Below are positions 15,639 to 23,785 of a stretch of 64,000 nt of DNA, in pieces. Location: the NCBI GenBank assembly GCA_020161935.1, contig JAIUNI010000011.1, positions 1-64,000 of the forward strand, read 5' to 3'. Made by a program: the position numbers and the translations under genes. Numbering within the stretch: position 1 is the stretch's first letter; each line of letters opens with the position of its first letter. A model generated the notes under the pieces. It was given only the letters and a program-made list of their open reading frames with translations. It did no database searches and was not told where the DNA came from. The DNA comes from Chloroflexota bacterium (GTDB taxonomy: Bacteria > Chloroflexota > Anaerolineae > Aggregatilineales > Phototrophicaceae).

Positions 15639-16274
15639 ATGAAGTTAGCAATTTTTGGCGCGGGTGGGATGATCGGGCAGCGTATTGTGGACGAGGCTTT
15701 ACGCCGTGGGCATGAGGTCACGGCTGTCGTGCGTGACCCCAGCCGGTACACCGCGCCCAGCGCTTCGGTCAAGGTGGTGGTCGGTGATGCGCTGGATGCC
15801 GACAGCATCGCGACTGCCAGCGCCGGACAGGATGTAGTCGTGAACGCCATCAGCACGAACCGTGACGGCGATCATCAAGGCTACACAAAGTCAGCACACG
15901 CGATGATCGAAGGGGTCAAGAAGGCGGGTGTGCCGCGCCTGATCGTGGTGGGTGGCGCGGGCAGCTTATTGGTCGCGCCGGGTGTGCAGTTGGTTGACAC
16001 GCCGGAGTTCCCCGACTTGTGGCGGGCGGGTGCTTCGGCGCTGCGTGATGCACTGGAAGTTTACCGTACGGCTGATGTCGATTGGTTGTTCATCAGCCCC
16101 GCTGGTTACATTCATCCCGGTGAACGGACGGGCAAGTTCCGCGTGGGTGGAGATTACCTGCTGGCGGATGATAAGGGGAACAGCGAGATTAGCGCCGAGG
16201 ATTACGCTATCGGGCTGCTGGATGAGGCAGAGAAACCCGGCGAACACAAAAAGCGGATTACGCTAGCTTACTAA
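15639..16274 (+). CDS. NAD(P)-binding oxidoreductase, NmrA/YwnB-like
   Basis: 211 residues. The N-terminus KLAIFGAGGMIGQRIVDEALRRGHEVTAVVRDPSRY is a Rossmann nucleotide site, and VVVGDALDADSI binds the adenosine part in this family. C-terminal motifs WLFISPAGYIHPGERTGKFRVGGDYLL and ISAEDYAIGLLDE match YwnB/YesF-like proteins. The ATG at 15639 is preferred over 15633 because TAGGAG ends 6 nt before it. Divergent HxlR regulation suggests induction by an electrophile or oxidant, but the substrate is unknown. Confidence 0.9.
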   Translation: MKLAIFGAGGMIGQRIVDEALRRGHEVTAVVRDPSRYTAPSASVKVVVGDALDADSIATASAGQDVVVNAISTNRDGDHQGYTKSAHAMIEGVKKAGVPRLIVVGGAGSLLVAPGVQLVDTPEFPDLWRAGASALRDALEVYRTADVDWLFISPAGYIHPGERTGKFRVGGDYLLADDKGNSEISAEDYAIGLLDEAEKPGEHKKRITLAY

Positions 16275-16290
16275 ATGACTCGATTATAGA

Positions 16291-16311
16291 GGATTTGTCA
16301 GTGGTAAATCC
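16291..16311. terminator. Hairpin between convergent oxidoreductase and LuxR-type genes
   Basis: GGATTT and AAATCC pair around GTCAGTGGT. It abuts the LuxR-type stop codon and looks like a degenerate member of the GGGTTTGCC-type hairpins found at 6042 and 8819. Confidence 0.5.
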
Positions 16312-16914
16312 CTACAGGATGATGAGACCCAATTTGGTGGCGCGGACGACGGCTTCGGTACGGCTTTGCACGCCGAGCTTGGTCATGATGGCGTTGACGT
16401 GGAATTTTACGGTGTGGTCGGTAATGCTCAGGCGGTTGGCGATGGTCTTGTTGGGGAGGCCGGAAGCGAGCAGTTGCAGCACTTCCATTTCGCGCGGGGT
16501 GAGGGCCTCTACCAGCGCTTCGATCTGCGTGGTTTCAAGCTGGGTGAGTGCCATCGCGAGGGCGGGTTCGATGACCGCGAGGCCGTGTGCGGTGGCGTTC
16601 AGCGCCGCGACGAGGGTATCGGGGTCAAGACTGCCGAGCAGCAAACCACGCGCCCCCGCCCGCCATGCTTCAACGGCTTGCGCGGGTTCTTTGAGCAGCG
16701 CAACCACCGGGACATCACGCGGAAGTTCGGGCGTGGTGTTCCATCCCCAATCCCACGCGATGACATGCGGCCTTGCGAGGTCAATGTCGATGTGTAGCTG
16801 GTTGCCGCTGCTTTGCCCCGCCACCGTCAAGCCAGCAATACCCGCTAAGAGGGCGGCTAGCCCCATGCGGGCGAGAGGGTTTTCGGCAACGAGCAGTACT
16901 TTGAGATCAGCCAT
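16312..16914 (-). CDS. LuxR/NarL-type response regulator
   Basis: 200 residues. Residues 1-120 form a receiver domain with an aspartate at about 55 in VIAWDWGW, although the usual acidic pair near the start is reduced to glutamate-asparagine (VAENP) and the surrounding sequence is divergent. Residues 135-198 are a LuxR helix-turn-helix (LTPREMEVLQLLASGLPNKTIANRLSITDHTVKFHVNAIMTKLGVQSRTEAV). No cognate histidine kinase is adjacent. The atypical receiver may respond poorly to phosphorylation. Confidence 0.9.
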   Translation of the reverse strand: MADLKVLLVAENPLARMGLAALLAGIAGLTVAGQSSGNQLHIDIDLARPHVIAWDWGWNTTPELPRDVPVVALLKEPAQAVEAWRAGARGLLLGSLDPDTLVAALNATAHGLAVIEPALAMALTQLETTQIEALVEALTPREMEVLQLLASGLPNKTIANRLSITDHTVKFHVNAIMTKLGVQSRTEAVVRATKLGLIIL

Positions 16915-16917
16915 AGA

Positions 16918-16956
16918 TCATAGTCATCAGTCTATAGTCTCCAGTCGTCAGTCTAA
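16918..16956. repeat. Short run of 7-bp repeats
   Basis: Units AGTCATC, AGTCTAT, AGTCTCC, AGTCGTC and AGTCTAA follow each other directly upstream of the LuxR-type gene. They are diverged relatives of the heptamers at 8568-8599. The rest of the gap to 17222 shows no gene. Confidence 0.6.
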
Positions 16957-17222
16957 ATACGTGATTACTGGTTCGGATGATGCCAAATAGGATAGGCGCT
17001 TACTGTTGGAAGCGTGTCAGAATTTGTGATGAGCGACCTCTACCTTTGTCTAGGTGCGCGGCGTTGGGTCGGCATCCGTTAGACTCACTTCCGCATATCC
17101 TCCGCTATATTCCCCGATACGACCCTCTCTAACTCTGTACCTTTGTCCAACCCGCACTCGCACCCAAGCCGGATGCGTAAATGTCATTGTTATGGCAGGA
17201 TGAAGGCAACAGAGGAGGGCAT

Positions 17223-17903
17223 ATGAAAATCCAAACGCTGCGATTGAAAATGGCAGACCTCGTACCGGCGAAGGCGTTCTATCATGATGTGCTGAAGCTG
17301 CCTGTGACCACCGAAACCGCTGATGAACTCGTGCTGCAAGCGGGCAGCACACAGTTGATCTTTGAGCGCGAGGCGGGTTGGCAGGGGAAGTATCATTTCG
17401 CTTTTGAAGTGCCGGAAAACAAGGTGCAAGAGGCGGCGGAATGGTTGGGGGATAAGGTGAAGTTCGCCACGCTCCACGACACGACCGTGTTTACCTCGTC
17501 CGAACGTTGGAACGCGAACATGGTGTATTTCTACGACCCTGCCGGCAATATCTTGGAGTTCATCGGGCGGCACCGCCAGCCGAACACCAGCAGCGAACCG
17601 TTTTCCGAACGCGACATGCTTTACCTCAGTGAGATCGGCTTGGCGACGAGCGATGTACCCGCAACTGTGGCGTGGTTAAACGACACCCTCGGTTTAGCGG
17701 CGTACGACGGTGCGGGCAGTGACAGCTTTTCGGCTGTTGGTGATGAACACGGCTTACTCATTGTGGTGAAGGCCGGGCGCAACTGGTACCCCGAAACGGG
17801 TATTCCCGCCGGATTGTATCCGATTGACATCACCATCGCCGGAGCCGATGAAGGCGTGTATAGGCTGGGCGCACATCATATTCGGGTTATCGGAGAGGAT
17901 TGA
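17223..17903 (+). CDS. VOC-superfamily protein (glyoxalase/dioxygenase fold)
   Basis: 226 residues with two vicinal-oxygen-chelate modules. The first (1-115) runs from MKIQTLRLKMADL through ETADELVLQAG to FYDPAGNILEFIGRH; the second (about 130-226) begins EIGLATSDVPATVAWLNDTLGLAAYDG. Members of this group bind a metal and act on diverse substrates such as methylglyoxal adducts or catechols; the identity here is unknown. The ATG at 17223 follows a strong AGAGGAGGG site, so the longer frame from 17181 is rejected. A terminator shared with the thioredoxin gene follows. Confidence 0.85.
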   Translation: MKIQTLRLKMADLVPAKAFYHDVLKLPVTTETADELVLQAGSTQLIFEREAGWQGKYHFAFEVPENKVQEAAEWLGDKVKFATLHDTTVFTSSERWNANMVYFYDPAGNILEFIGRHRQPNTSSEPFSERDMLYLSEIGLATSDVPATVAWLNDTLGLAAYDGAGSDSFSAVGDEHGLLIVVKAGRNWYPETGIPAGLYPIDITIAGADEGVYRLGAHHIRVIGED

Positions 17904-17931
17904 CGGGCTGTTTAGGTGGATGTCATTAAAA

Positions 17932-17960
17932 AAGGGCGGTACCTATTGAGTACCGCCCTT
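17932..17960. terminator. Bidirectional terminator between VOC and thioredoxin genes
   Basis: Perfect 11-bp stem AAGGGCGGTAC/GTACCGCCCTT with a 7-nt loop, between two convergent stop codons and preceded by an A-tract. Confidence 0.8.
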
Positions 17961-17974
17961 ATCAGCGTTTGCGT

Positions 17975-18748
17975 TTAGTTCGCCGCGTCGTTCGGCGCTT
18001 CCTGCTTGTCGGTCTTGACCTTCGTCATATCGAGCGCGACCAACTGCTTGATGAGGTCACGGAAGGCCGATTCCGGCAGCGCACCGGGTTGGCTGAAGAC
18101 GATGGTCTTTTCCTTGACGAGCATAATGGTGGGAATGCTCATCACGCGGAAGGCTTGTGACAGGCCGGGGTTGGCATCAACATCCACTTTGGCGACACGG
18201 ATTTGATCCGCGTATTCCTTCGCCAGTTTATCCAGAATCGGGCCGACCTGACGGCACGGGCCACACCATTCCGCCCAGAAGTCAACCAGCACGGGCTTAT
18301 CGTGGTTGATTACTTCGGCTTCAAAGGTTGCGTCGGTCACATGCACGGGGCCATTGTCGGTCTGAATTTGGTTTTCCACTATAGTCTCCATAACTGCCTT
18401 CGGTTGTTCAGGCTGGTGTGTTTTGACCGCCGCCTGCACCATCTCGACTGCCGCTGGCACATCCGGCCCCCACGGGCGGTTGCGGCGGAGGATTTCCTCG
18501 CCACAGTACCAGCCAAAGAGGAGCGGCTTATCGCCAACTTCGAAACGCTGCGCCAGTTCGGGACTGGCTGCGGGATCAATCTTCGCAAATACGATTGAAG
18601 TGTTTTCTGCGGCGGCTTTGTTGAAGGCGGTGACAAACTCACCTTTGAGGCCGCTGCCATTCGAAAACAAGATCAGCGCGGGTTTATCGCCCGACAGCAG
18701 ATTTTCCAGTTGTGTTCCGGTTAAAACAAGTGGTTCTGCCATGTTCAT
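17975..18748 (-). CDS. Two-domain thioredoxin
   Basis: 257 residues in two thioredoxin-like halves. The N-terminal half (about 1-105) keeps the fold pattern but has NGSGLKG where the active CxxC would be, so it should be redox-inactive. The C-terminal half (about 130-240) is a canonical thioredoxin: VLVDFWAEWCGPCRQVGPIL with cysteines 162 and 165, VAKVDVDANP and SIPTIMLV. It likely reduces cytosolic disulfides; the silent half may bind a partner. The start at 18748 follows GGAAGGGATCAG; the longer upstream frame has no such site. Confidence 0.9.
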   Translation of the reverse strand: MNMAEPLVLTGTQLENLLSGDKPALILFSNGSGLKGEFVTAFNKAAAENTSIVFAKIDPAASPELAQRFEVGDKPLLFGWYCGEEILRRNRPWGPDVPAAVEMVQAAVKTHQPEQPKAVMETIVENQIQTDNGPVHVTDATFEAEVINHDKPVLVDFWAEWCGPCRQVGPILDKLAKEYADQIRVAKVDVDANPGLSQAFRVMSIPTIMLVKEKTIVFSQPGALPESAFRDLIKQLVALDMTKVKTDKQEAPNDAAN

Positions 18749-18949
18749 CTGATCCCTTCCATACGTTATACAGACGTGCCAACACTGCAATTTATTACGT
18801 TGCAATGTGGCTGATAATCGGATGCAAGTATTTTCGTGCCTATACTGATATTTGTCTATAGCTGCCAATTTAACCTGTACTGACCAGCCGGATTTTATCG
18901 CATGATTTCGGCTTGGTTTCGTGCGGCTTGTTGGCTGGAGTAAAGGTTT

Positions 18950-20818
18950 TTGGGGATGCCAAAGTTACGCTTATCACCGGTGCTGTTGGTGATGAACAGC
19001 GCACTCATTATCTACGCATTAACCGCACTTATCAGCCTACGCGCGGCCTACAATCCCGCCTTGAGTGAGGGGACAGTCGCGGCGGTTATCGGCAGCGTGA
19101 TCGCCTATTTCGTCGTTCTGGTTCTGCTGCGGCGTTCGGGGCGCTATTACGTGTTCGCGGCGCTGATCGCCATTTTGGGGGCGGCCTTCAGCCTATTTTT
19201 TATCAGCCAGTTTAAGTATCAAGAATATATTGAAACGCCGGACTTATTGAACCGCATCGGGACGATGACCTCGCTCGCGCCGGATTTGGATGTGTTCATC
19301 CACCCGAACAGCGCGGCGACCGTGTTTGAACTGCTGCTGCCGGTGGTGGTGGCGCTGATGTTCATGACACGGGATTGGAAGAAGCGCGGCATCTGGATTG
19401 TGGCGGCGCTGTTCATGTTGTATGCCTTCGCGCTGACCTACTCACGCGGGGCGTATTTGGGTGTGGTGGTGGCGCTGATCGTGGCGCTGGTGGCTTACGG
19501 CATCCGGCGCTTCACAGGGCGGCAGATGCTCATTATGATCGGCGGCATCATCGGTGTGGTGGTGCTGGGGATGGCTGCGCTGTTCGTGCTGGGGACGCGG
19601 GTGCAGTTCGTGGCTTCGCTGCTGGGCGTGACCAACAGCCGCCTCGAAATCTACCGGAACAGCCTCGCGCTGGCGGGCGATTATCCGTTTACGGGTATCG
19701 GCCTAGGGGATACCTTCGCCCTGATGTACTCGCGCTACAGCTTGCTGATCTTCGTGCCGCTGTTCACCTATACCCACAACCTCTTGTTAGCGGTGCTGCT
19801 GGGGCAAGGCGTGGTTGGGCTGGTGGCGTTCGTGCTGGTCATCATCACGTTCTATTTGTTCGTGCTGCGGGTGCTGTGGATTGTACGAGTGGCACAGCCG
19901 AGCGTGCTGTTTTACGGTGCCTGTATAGGTGTTACGGCGACGCTGGTTCACGGTTTGACGGATGCGCGGCAGTACGTGGAAAGCCCGTTTAACTTACCGC
20001 TGTTGTTCCTGATGATGGCGCTGGCGGTCAGCACAGGGATTTACGCGCTGCGTGAGGAAGCGTTCGAGGAGCGTGGGACGAACTTTGTGAGTGGCAAGCG
20101 CCTGATTCCACTGGCGACGGCTGCGGTCGTCGTGCTGATGGTGGTCGGCTACCTCGCGTTCAATAAGCCAATACTGGCGGCGTGGCACACGAACCTCGGC
20201 GCGGTGGACGAGGCGCGGGCGGATACGACGATGCGCCCGCTGATGCGACCGGATGACCGTGCGGCGTACCTCGCGAACGCCCGCAGTGAGTACGGGCAAG
20301 CGCTGGCAATTGACCCGGATTACCCGAATGCGAACCGGCGTTTGGGCATGATGGAAGTGGACGCGGGGAACTACGACGTGGGTATCCCGATGCTCGAAAA
20401 AGCCTATGCCGCCGAGCCGAATTATCAAGCGGCGATCAAGGGGCTGGGGTTGGCTTACGTTTGGGTAGGGCGGACGCAGGACGCGGCGTGTTTGCTGGCG
20501 ACGCTGCCGGACACGGGCGAGATGCTCGAAGAACTCTATAACTGGCAGAACTTCCGCCACGAGCAGCAGCAAGATTTGCTCTCGGCTTACGCGCTGGAAA
20601 CGGCAGCGATCATGGAAGATTACAGCCAGACGAACATGGATGTATGGGCGCTGATTGGCGACCGTTACCGTAATGGTGGCAAGCCGGAACAGGCGCAGGT
20701 GTGGTACAGCCGTGCGCTCGCCCAAATGGCGAGTCATGCGGGGTCGCTGGCGGGGTTAATGACGCTCGGCCTTGAGCGCGTGGATGTGCCTGAGGCGGTA
20801 GACTGCGGGAAAGATTAG
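18950..20818 (+). CDS. O-antigen ligase/Wzy-like membrane protein with C-terminal TPRs
   Basis: 622 residues. The N-terminal 390 residues contain about eleven membrane segments and the Wzy_C/O-antigen ligase pattern, including YSRGAYLGVVVALIVAL and the extracytoplasmic loop with YSLLIFVPLFTYTHNLLL. A further membrane segment near 375-395 leads to a soluble part with tetratricopeptide repeats (ALAIDPDYPNANRRLGMMEVDAGNY, AYAAEPNYQAAIKGLGLAYV). Such proteins polymerise or transfer surface glycans. No other polysaccharide genes are adjacent. The start may be TTG 18950 or ATG 18956; GGAG at 18937 suits the TTG. Confidence 0.85.
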   Translation: MGMPKLRLSPVLLVMNSALIIYALTALISLRAAYNPALSEGTVAAVIGSVIAYFVVLVLLRRSGRYYVFAALIAILGAAFSLFFISQFKYQEYIETPDLLNRIGTMTSLAPDLDVFIHPNSAATVFELLLPVVVALMFMTRDWKKRGIWIVAALFMLYAFALTYSRGAYLGVVVALIVALVAYGIRRFTGRQMLIMIGGIIGVVVLGMAALFVLGTRVQFVASLLGVTNSRLEIYRNSLALAGDYPFTGIGLGDTFALMYSRYSLLIFVPLFTYTHNLLLAVLLGQGVVGLVAFVLVIITFYLFVLRVLWIVRVAQPSVLFYGACIGVTATLVHGLTDARQYVESPFNLPLLFLMMALAVSTGIYALREEAFEERGTNFVSGKRLIPLATAAVVVLMVVGYLAFNKPILAAWHTNLGAVDEARADTTMRPLMRPDDRAAYLANARSEYGQALAIDPDYPNANRRLGMMEVDAGNYDVGIPMLEKAYAAEPNYQAAIKGLGLAYVWVGRTQDAACLLATLPDTGEMLEELYNWQNFRHEQQQDLLSAYALETAAIMEDYSQTNMDVWALIGDRYRNGGKPEQAQVWYSRALAQMASHAGSLAGLMTLGLERVDVPEAVDCGKD

Positions 20819-20821
20819 AGA

Positions 20822-20900
20822 CTGTTGAACCACACAGGCACAGAGGACACACAGAAATACGGAGAAGAATTAACCGCCAAGTCGCCAAGAACGCCAAGAA
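20822..20900 (+). repeat. Dispersed repeat, copy 2
   Basis: GTTGAACCACACAGGCACAGAGGACACACAG followed by TTAACCGCCAAGTCGCCAAGA, the same block order as at 8613-8705. Confidence 0.6.
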
Positions 20901-20920
20901 AATGCAGAGAGGGAGAAACA

Positions 20921-20950
20921 AAAAGGACACGGCGGCTGCCATGTCCTTTT
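20921..20950. terminator. Bidirectional terminator between O-antigen ligase and SH3 genes
   Basis: AAAAGGACA and TGTCCTTTT form a 9-bp stem around a GC-rich centre, between two convergent genes, with T- and A-runs on the outside. Confidence 0.7.
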
Positions 20951-20970
20951 GTTGTTAATCGCGAGGCGTG

Positions 20971-21687
20971 TTACTGCGCGGCGGTGGCTTCCGCAGTCGG
21001 CGCAGGCGCGTCGTCGGGTACTACATTACCAGCTTCATCGACCACTGGCACATCAACGATGTTACCCTGTTCGACAAAGAAGGCAGCGGCGGTGATCCAA
21101 CCGGATTGGTCGTTATAAGTCACCCAGTACCAGTTATTGGTAGAGGTACGACCCTTGACGACCAGATCAGTGCTAAAGGGGATCACGACAATTTTGTCGG
21201 TGCTGGTCGATGGACCAACACGCAGGTTGACGTTGACTGTGGTGTTACCGATCAGCGTACCGGGTTCCAGCACCAGCGGTTCCGAGGTGGATTCAGCAGT
21301 GGGTGCATCTGCGGCGACTTCCACCACGCTGGCGGTCGTCAGGTCGCCGGTCGCGTCAAAGAGGTTGGCGGAAACCCAACCGGATTGACCGTTGAAGTTG
21401 ACCTGTACCCACGCGCCATCACTGCCACGTCCAGTTACGTCCAGCGCGTCACCGGGGCGTACCTGACCGAGAACGGCAAAGCTGCGACCGGGGCCGCTGC
21501 GGACGTTCACCAGATAGTTCGAGGTGACGAACAGTTCGGTGCTGGCCGTCAACGGCGGCGGCACAGGGGTGACTTCAGCCGTCGGTTCGGGCGTAGGGTT
21601 ATCCTGCGCCATCGCGGGGGCTGCGGCGGCAATCGCCATGCCGAACGCGGCAGCCATCGTTACCATATATTTACGCTTGTTGCTCAT
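20971..21687 (-). CDS. Secreted protein with bacterial SH3 domains
   Basis: 238 residues. A typical signal peptide (MSNKRKYMVTMAAAFGMAIAAAAPAMAQ) is cut after AMA, followed by a Pro/Thr/Glu linker. Three SH3-like modules can be seen: LVNVRSGPGRSFAVLGQVRPGDALDVTGR with GQSGWVSANLF at about 55-110, and NLRVGPSTSTDKIVVIPF with DQSGWITAAAFF at about 145-205. Such domains bind cell-wall or surface polymers. An AAAGGATGAGAAT site precedes the ATG. It is expressed alone, and the exact role is unknown. Confidence 0.9.
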   Translation of the reverse strand: MSNKRKYMVTMAAAFGMAIAAAAPAMAQDNPTPEPTAEVTPVPPPLTASTELFVTSNYLVNVRSGPGRSFAVLGQVRPGDALDVTGRGSDGAWVQVNFNGQSGWVSANLFDATGDLTTASVVEVAADAPTAESTSEPLVLEPGTLIGNTTVNVNLRVGPSTSTDKIVVIPFSTDLVVKGRTSTNNWYWVTYNDQSGWITAAAFFVEQGNIVDVPVVDEAGNVVPDDAPAPTAEATAAQ

Positions 21688-21934
21688 ATTCTCATCCTTT
21701 CGGGATTTGATAAGACAAGTCGCAGTATAGGGGGGAAAAGCAAATAATGGAATGAACCTTAGGACGTTAGTACCGCCGAAAAAAGCAAAAATAGGCCATA
21801 TGTCCTAAAAACGGCATAGCCACCTGACCCGTTCTTGACACCGCTTATTAAGGGAAGATGAGAGGCGCGAGTTGCCGTGCTTTTTGAGGCTGTATACAAT
21901 GTGACACAGCATCTTATCAGCAATCGGAGGGGCG

Positions 21935-22279
21935 ATGGATAAGGGACGGTTGAGCGAAATGCTGGGGCTGCAACCGATGGGAACCTTTCTGGTGAAGTCG
22001 GTCACAGCAGGCGGCTGGGGCAGTTCGCTGGGTTTCGCCTGCCTGTACGAACTCTCCCCATCGTCCGAACCGTTCACCTTCACCTTGCAACTGGATGACT
22101 GCCGCGAAATCCAGTGGCGGGTGTATGCCCACCTCAAACATGCCGAAGACCAAACCCTGCCCACCGCCACATTCGTCAATTTACGGCTCGGCAGCGACAA
22201 CCACCGCAAGCCGCTGCACCTGCTGACCGATTTCTTCGGCCTCACCGTGAGCTACGGCACCCTGCGGTTGGAGAAGTAG
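21935..22279 (+). CDS. Hypothetical protein, unrecognised
   Basis: 114 residues, no signal peptide or membrane segment. It follows a strong GGAGGGGCG site and uses codons like its neighbours, so it is probably real. The sequence has alternating beta-type segments (GTFLVKSVTAGGWGSSLGFACLYEL, FTFTLQLDDCREIQWRVYAHL) and ends LTDFFGLTVSYGTLRLEK. I recognise no family. It stands alone between the SH3 gene, which is divergent, and the sigma factor operon. Confidence 0.7.
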   Translation: MDKGRLSEMLGLQPMGTFLVKSVTAGGWGSSLGFACLYELSPSSEPFTFTLQLDDCREIQWRVYAHLKHAEDQTLPTATFVNLRLGSDNHRKPLHLLTDFFGLTVSYGTLRLEK

Positions 22280-22737
22280 CCGGAGCGAACTATCAATAAC
22301 CATTTGAGAAGACATACCGGACAGCATGTATCCCTACAACAACGCGAGATTGTGATGCGAATTTTGTGTAGGGATGCGATACATCGCGTCCGGTTAACCC
22401 CAAACCCGCTTTCAAACGGCTTGTAACAGATGCATAATTAAAGACCATAACGACGCAGCGTCCACAAAAATTTGCCAACAGCCCTTCAAAAGTATATCCG
22501 CCCCATCAATGACGCGAATTTGTAATTGATCGTCAACCGGTTTGCTTCAACTCACCTCTTGCAAGCTGCGCCTCACCCAAAATTTCCTCTCACATTACGA
22601 AAATTCATTTTAGAAATTTGTGAATCAATAGCCAAAACACGGGGAAAAAGATCAAAATAAGATCAGTTTCCACGAGTTTTGAACAAGTGTCGAAAGTCAT
22701 CCGTATAGAGGGATGTAGACAGGAGACACAGCGGCGG
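22280..22737. other. Intergenic region with a long inverted repeat
   Basis: No gene. It contains the inverted repeat at 22316-22394 and then an AT-rich stretch of about 200 bp before the sigma factor gene that probably carries its promoter, although no convincing -35/-10 pair was found. Confidence 0.6.
22316..22394. repeat. Imperfect inverted repeat
   Basis: Left arm 22316-22338 (ACCGGACAGCATGTATCCCT and ACA) matches the complement of the right arm 22367-22394 (ACCGGACGCGATGTATCGCA and TCCCTACA) except for a 5-nt CGCAT difference and one short mismatch. The arms flank a 28-nt centre. It looks like a small palindromic repeat element. Confidence 0.65.
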
Positions 22738-23385
22738 ATGGATAGTCAACCAACGGAAGTAGAACTGCTCATACAGGCACAGGCGGGCGACATGGACGCT
22801 TTCGCCGACCTGCAAATGCGGCTCGATTCAGCCATCCGGCGCTTCGTGTGGCGGCTTATTGGAACCAGCGTGGAAGAAGATGATATTGTGCAAGACTCCA
22901 TGATTGCGCTGTATCTGAACCTCGACCGCATCCAACCTGCCGACAAGCTGCGAGCCTACCTGTTCCGCATCGTCCGCAACCGCTGTTACGACCTGCTGCG
23001 GAAGCGGAAGCGGTTCGAACATCTGTCACTGGATGACGAACCGGTGGAAATGTGGGCATCGCTCCACGCAAGTGTCGCCGTCGGGCAGCCGGAAGATGTG
23101 ACCCACTGGCTGCTGCTGCGAATGGAAGTGCAAGCGGCGATTGATAAGCTGCCGGAACTCCAGCGCCAAACGTTGATCTTATACGCGGAAGAAGGACTGG
23201 CCTACAACGAGATTGCGGACGCGATGGATACAACGATTGGTACGGTAAAATCCCGATTGTTCTATGCGAAGAAAACGCTGCGACAGTTGGTGAACCCGGA
23301 AACGCTGAAACTGCTGGAAGAACAACTCGGCAGTACGTCTACAGAAAAGAAAATGGTTCAGGAGGCCAGTCATGCGGAAGCATAA
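22738..23385 (+). CDS. RNA polymerase sigma-70 family factor, ECF-type
   Basis: 215 residues. Region 2 is visible in DMDAFADLQMRLDSAIRRFVWRLIGTSVEEDDIVQDSMIALYLNLDRIQPADKLRAYLFRIVRNRCYDLLRKRK, and region 4 in IDKLPELQRQTLILYAEEGLAYNEIADAMDTTIGTVKSRLFYAKKTLRQLV. The short linker and absence of region 3 make it ECF-like. The ATG at 22738 follows AGGAG at some distance; a GTG at 22687 would add 17 residues. It heads a tight run of four genes ending in a pentapeptide-repeat protein, and it may control its own operon. Confidence 0.9.
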   Translation: MDSQPTEVELLIQAQAGDMDAFADLQMRLDSAIRRFVWRLIGTSVEEDDIVQDSMIALYLNLDRIQPADKLRAYLFRIVRNRCYDLLRKRKRFEHLSLDDEPVEMWASLHASVAVGQPEDVTHWLLLRMEVQAAIDKLPELQRQTLILYAEEGLAYNEIADAMDTTIGTVKSRLFYAKKTLRQLVNPETLKLLEEQLGSTSTEKKMVQEASHAEA

Positions 23386-23551
23386 GAACGAACGCGAGAA
23401 GTTAGAAGGATTGATGGCGGAAATCAACGCCGCGTATGACGGTGGGAACGACGGAGCCGTGTGCCTGTCGCCGCTGGTCGGAACATCGCTCGACGAAACA
23501 GAAACCGGAACGACATCCGAGGGAGATGAAAATGACGAACTATTTACATGA
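23372..23551 (+). CDS. Small protein overlapping the sigma factor gene
   Basis: A 59-residue frame (MRKHKNEREKLEGLMAEIN at its start) with an AGGAGG site at 23359-23364, 7 nt before the ATG. It starts inside the last codons of the sigma factor gene and ends 20 nt into the next gene, so the three are translationally coupled. It is strongly charged with a helical N-terminus and a Thr/Glu-rich tail. The place after a sigma gene suggests an anti-sigma-type or chaperone role, but there is no family match. Confidence 0.65.
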   Translation: MRKHKNEREKLEGLMAEINAAYDGGNDGAVCLSPLVGTSLDETETGTTSEGDENDELFT

Positions 23552-23744
23552 CATCAATCGCGCCCAACAGCGGATGACCGAACTCATGCAAGAGGCCGAG
23601 AATGACCGCCGCCTACCTGCCGAACCGGGCCTCGGTGACTCGCTCATGAACGCCGTCGGCACATGGATGATCAACACGGGGGAACGGCTGACACAGGCGA
23701 AAAATGATAAGAAGTTCAATTTTATCGAAACAGCCAATGGCTGA
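23532..23744 (+). CDS. Small hypothetical protein of the sigma operon
   Basis: 70 residues, start ATG 23532 after GAGGGAG. The sequence (MTNYLHDINRAQQRMTELMQE, then GLGDSLMNAVGTWMINTGERLTQA) is helical and amphipathic, soluble, and not recognised as a family. It overlaps the previous small gene by 20 nt and lies 41 nt before the pentapeptide-repeat gene. Confidence 0.7.
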   Translation: MTNYLHDINRAQQRMTELMQEAENDRRLPAEPGLGDSLMNAVGTWMINTGERLTQAKNDKKFNFIETANG

Positions 23745-23785
23745 GGTTACAATAGACATCGCTACTAGAGGAGCTTTCCAAGAAC

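Noticed and set aside
18749..18868. Longer N-terminus of the thioredoxin
   Set aside because: No Shine-Dalgarno and no similarity; ATG 18748 is preceded by GGAAGGGATCAG.
23436..23531. Longer start for the 70-residue protein
   Set aside because: It overlaps the 59-residue frame without a ribosome binding site; ATG 23532 follows GAGGGAG.
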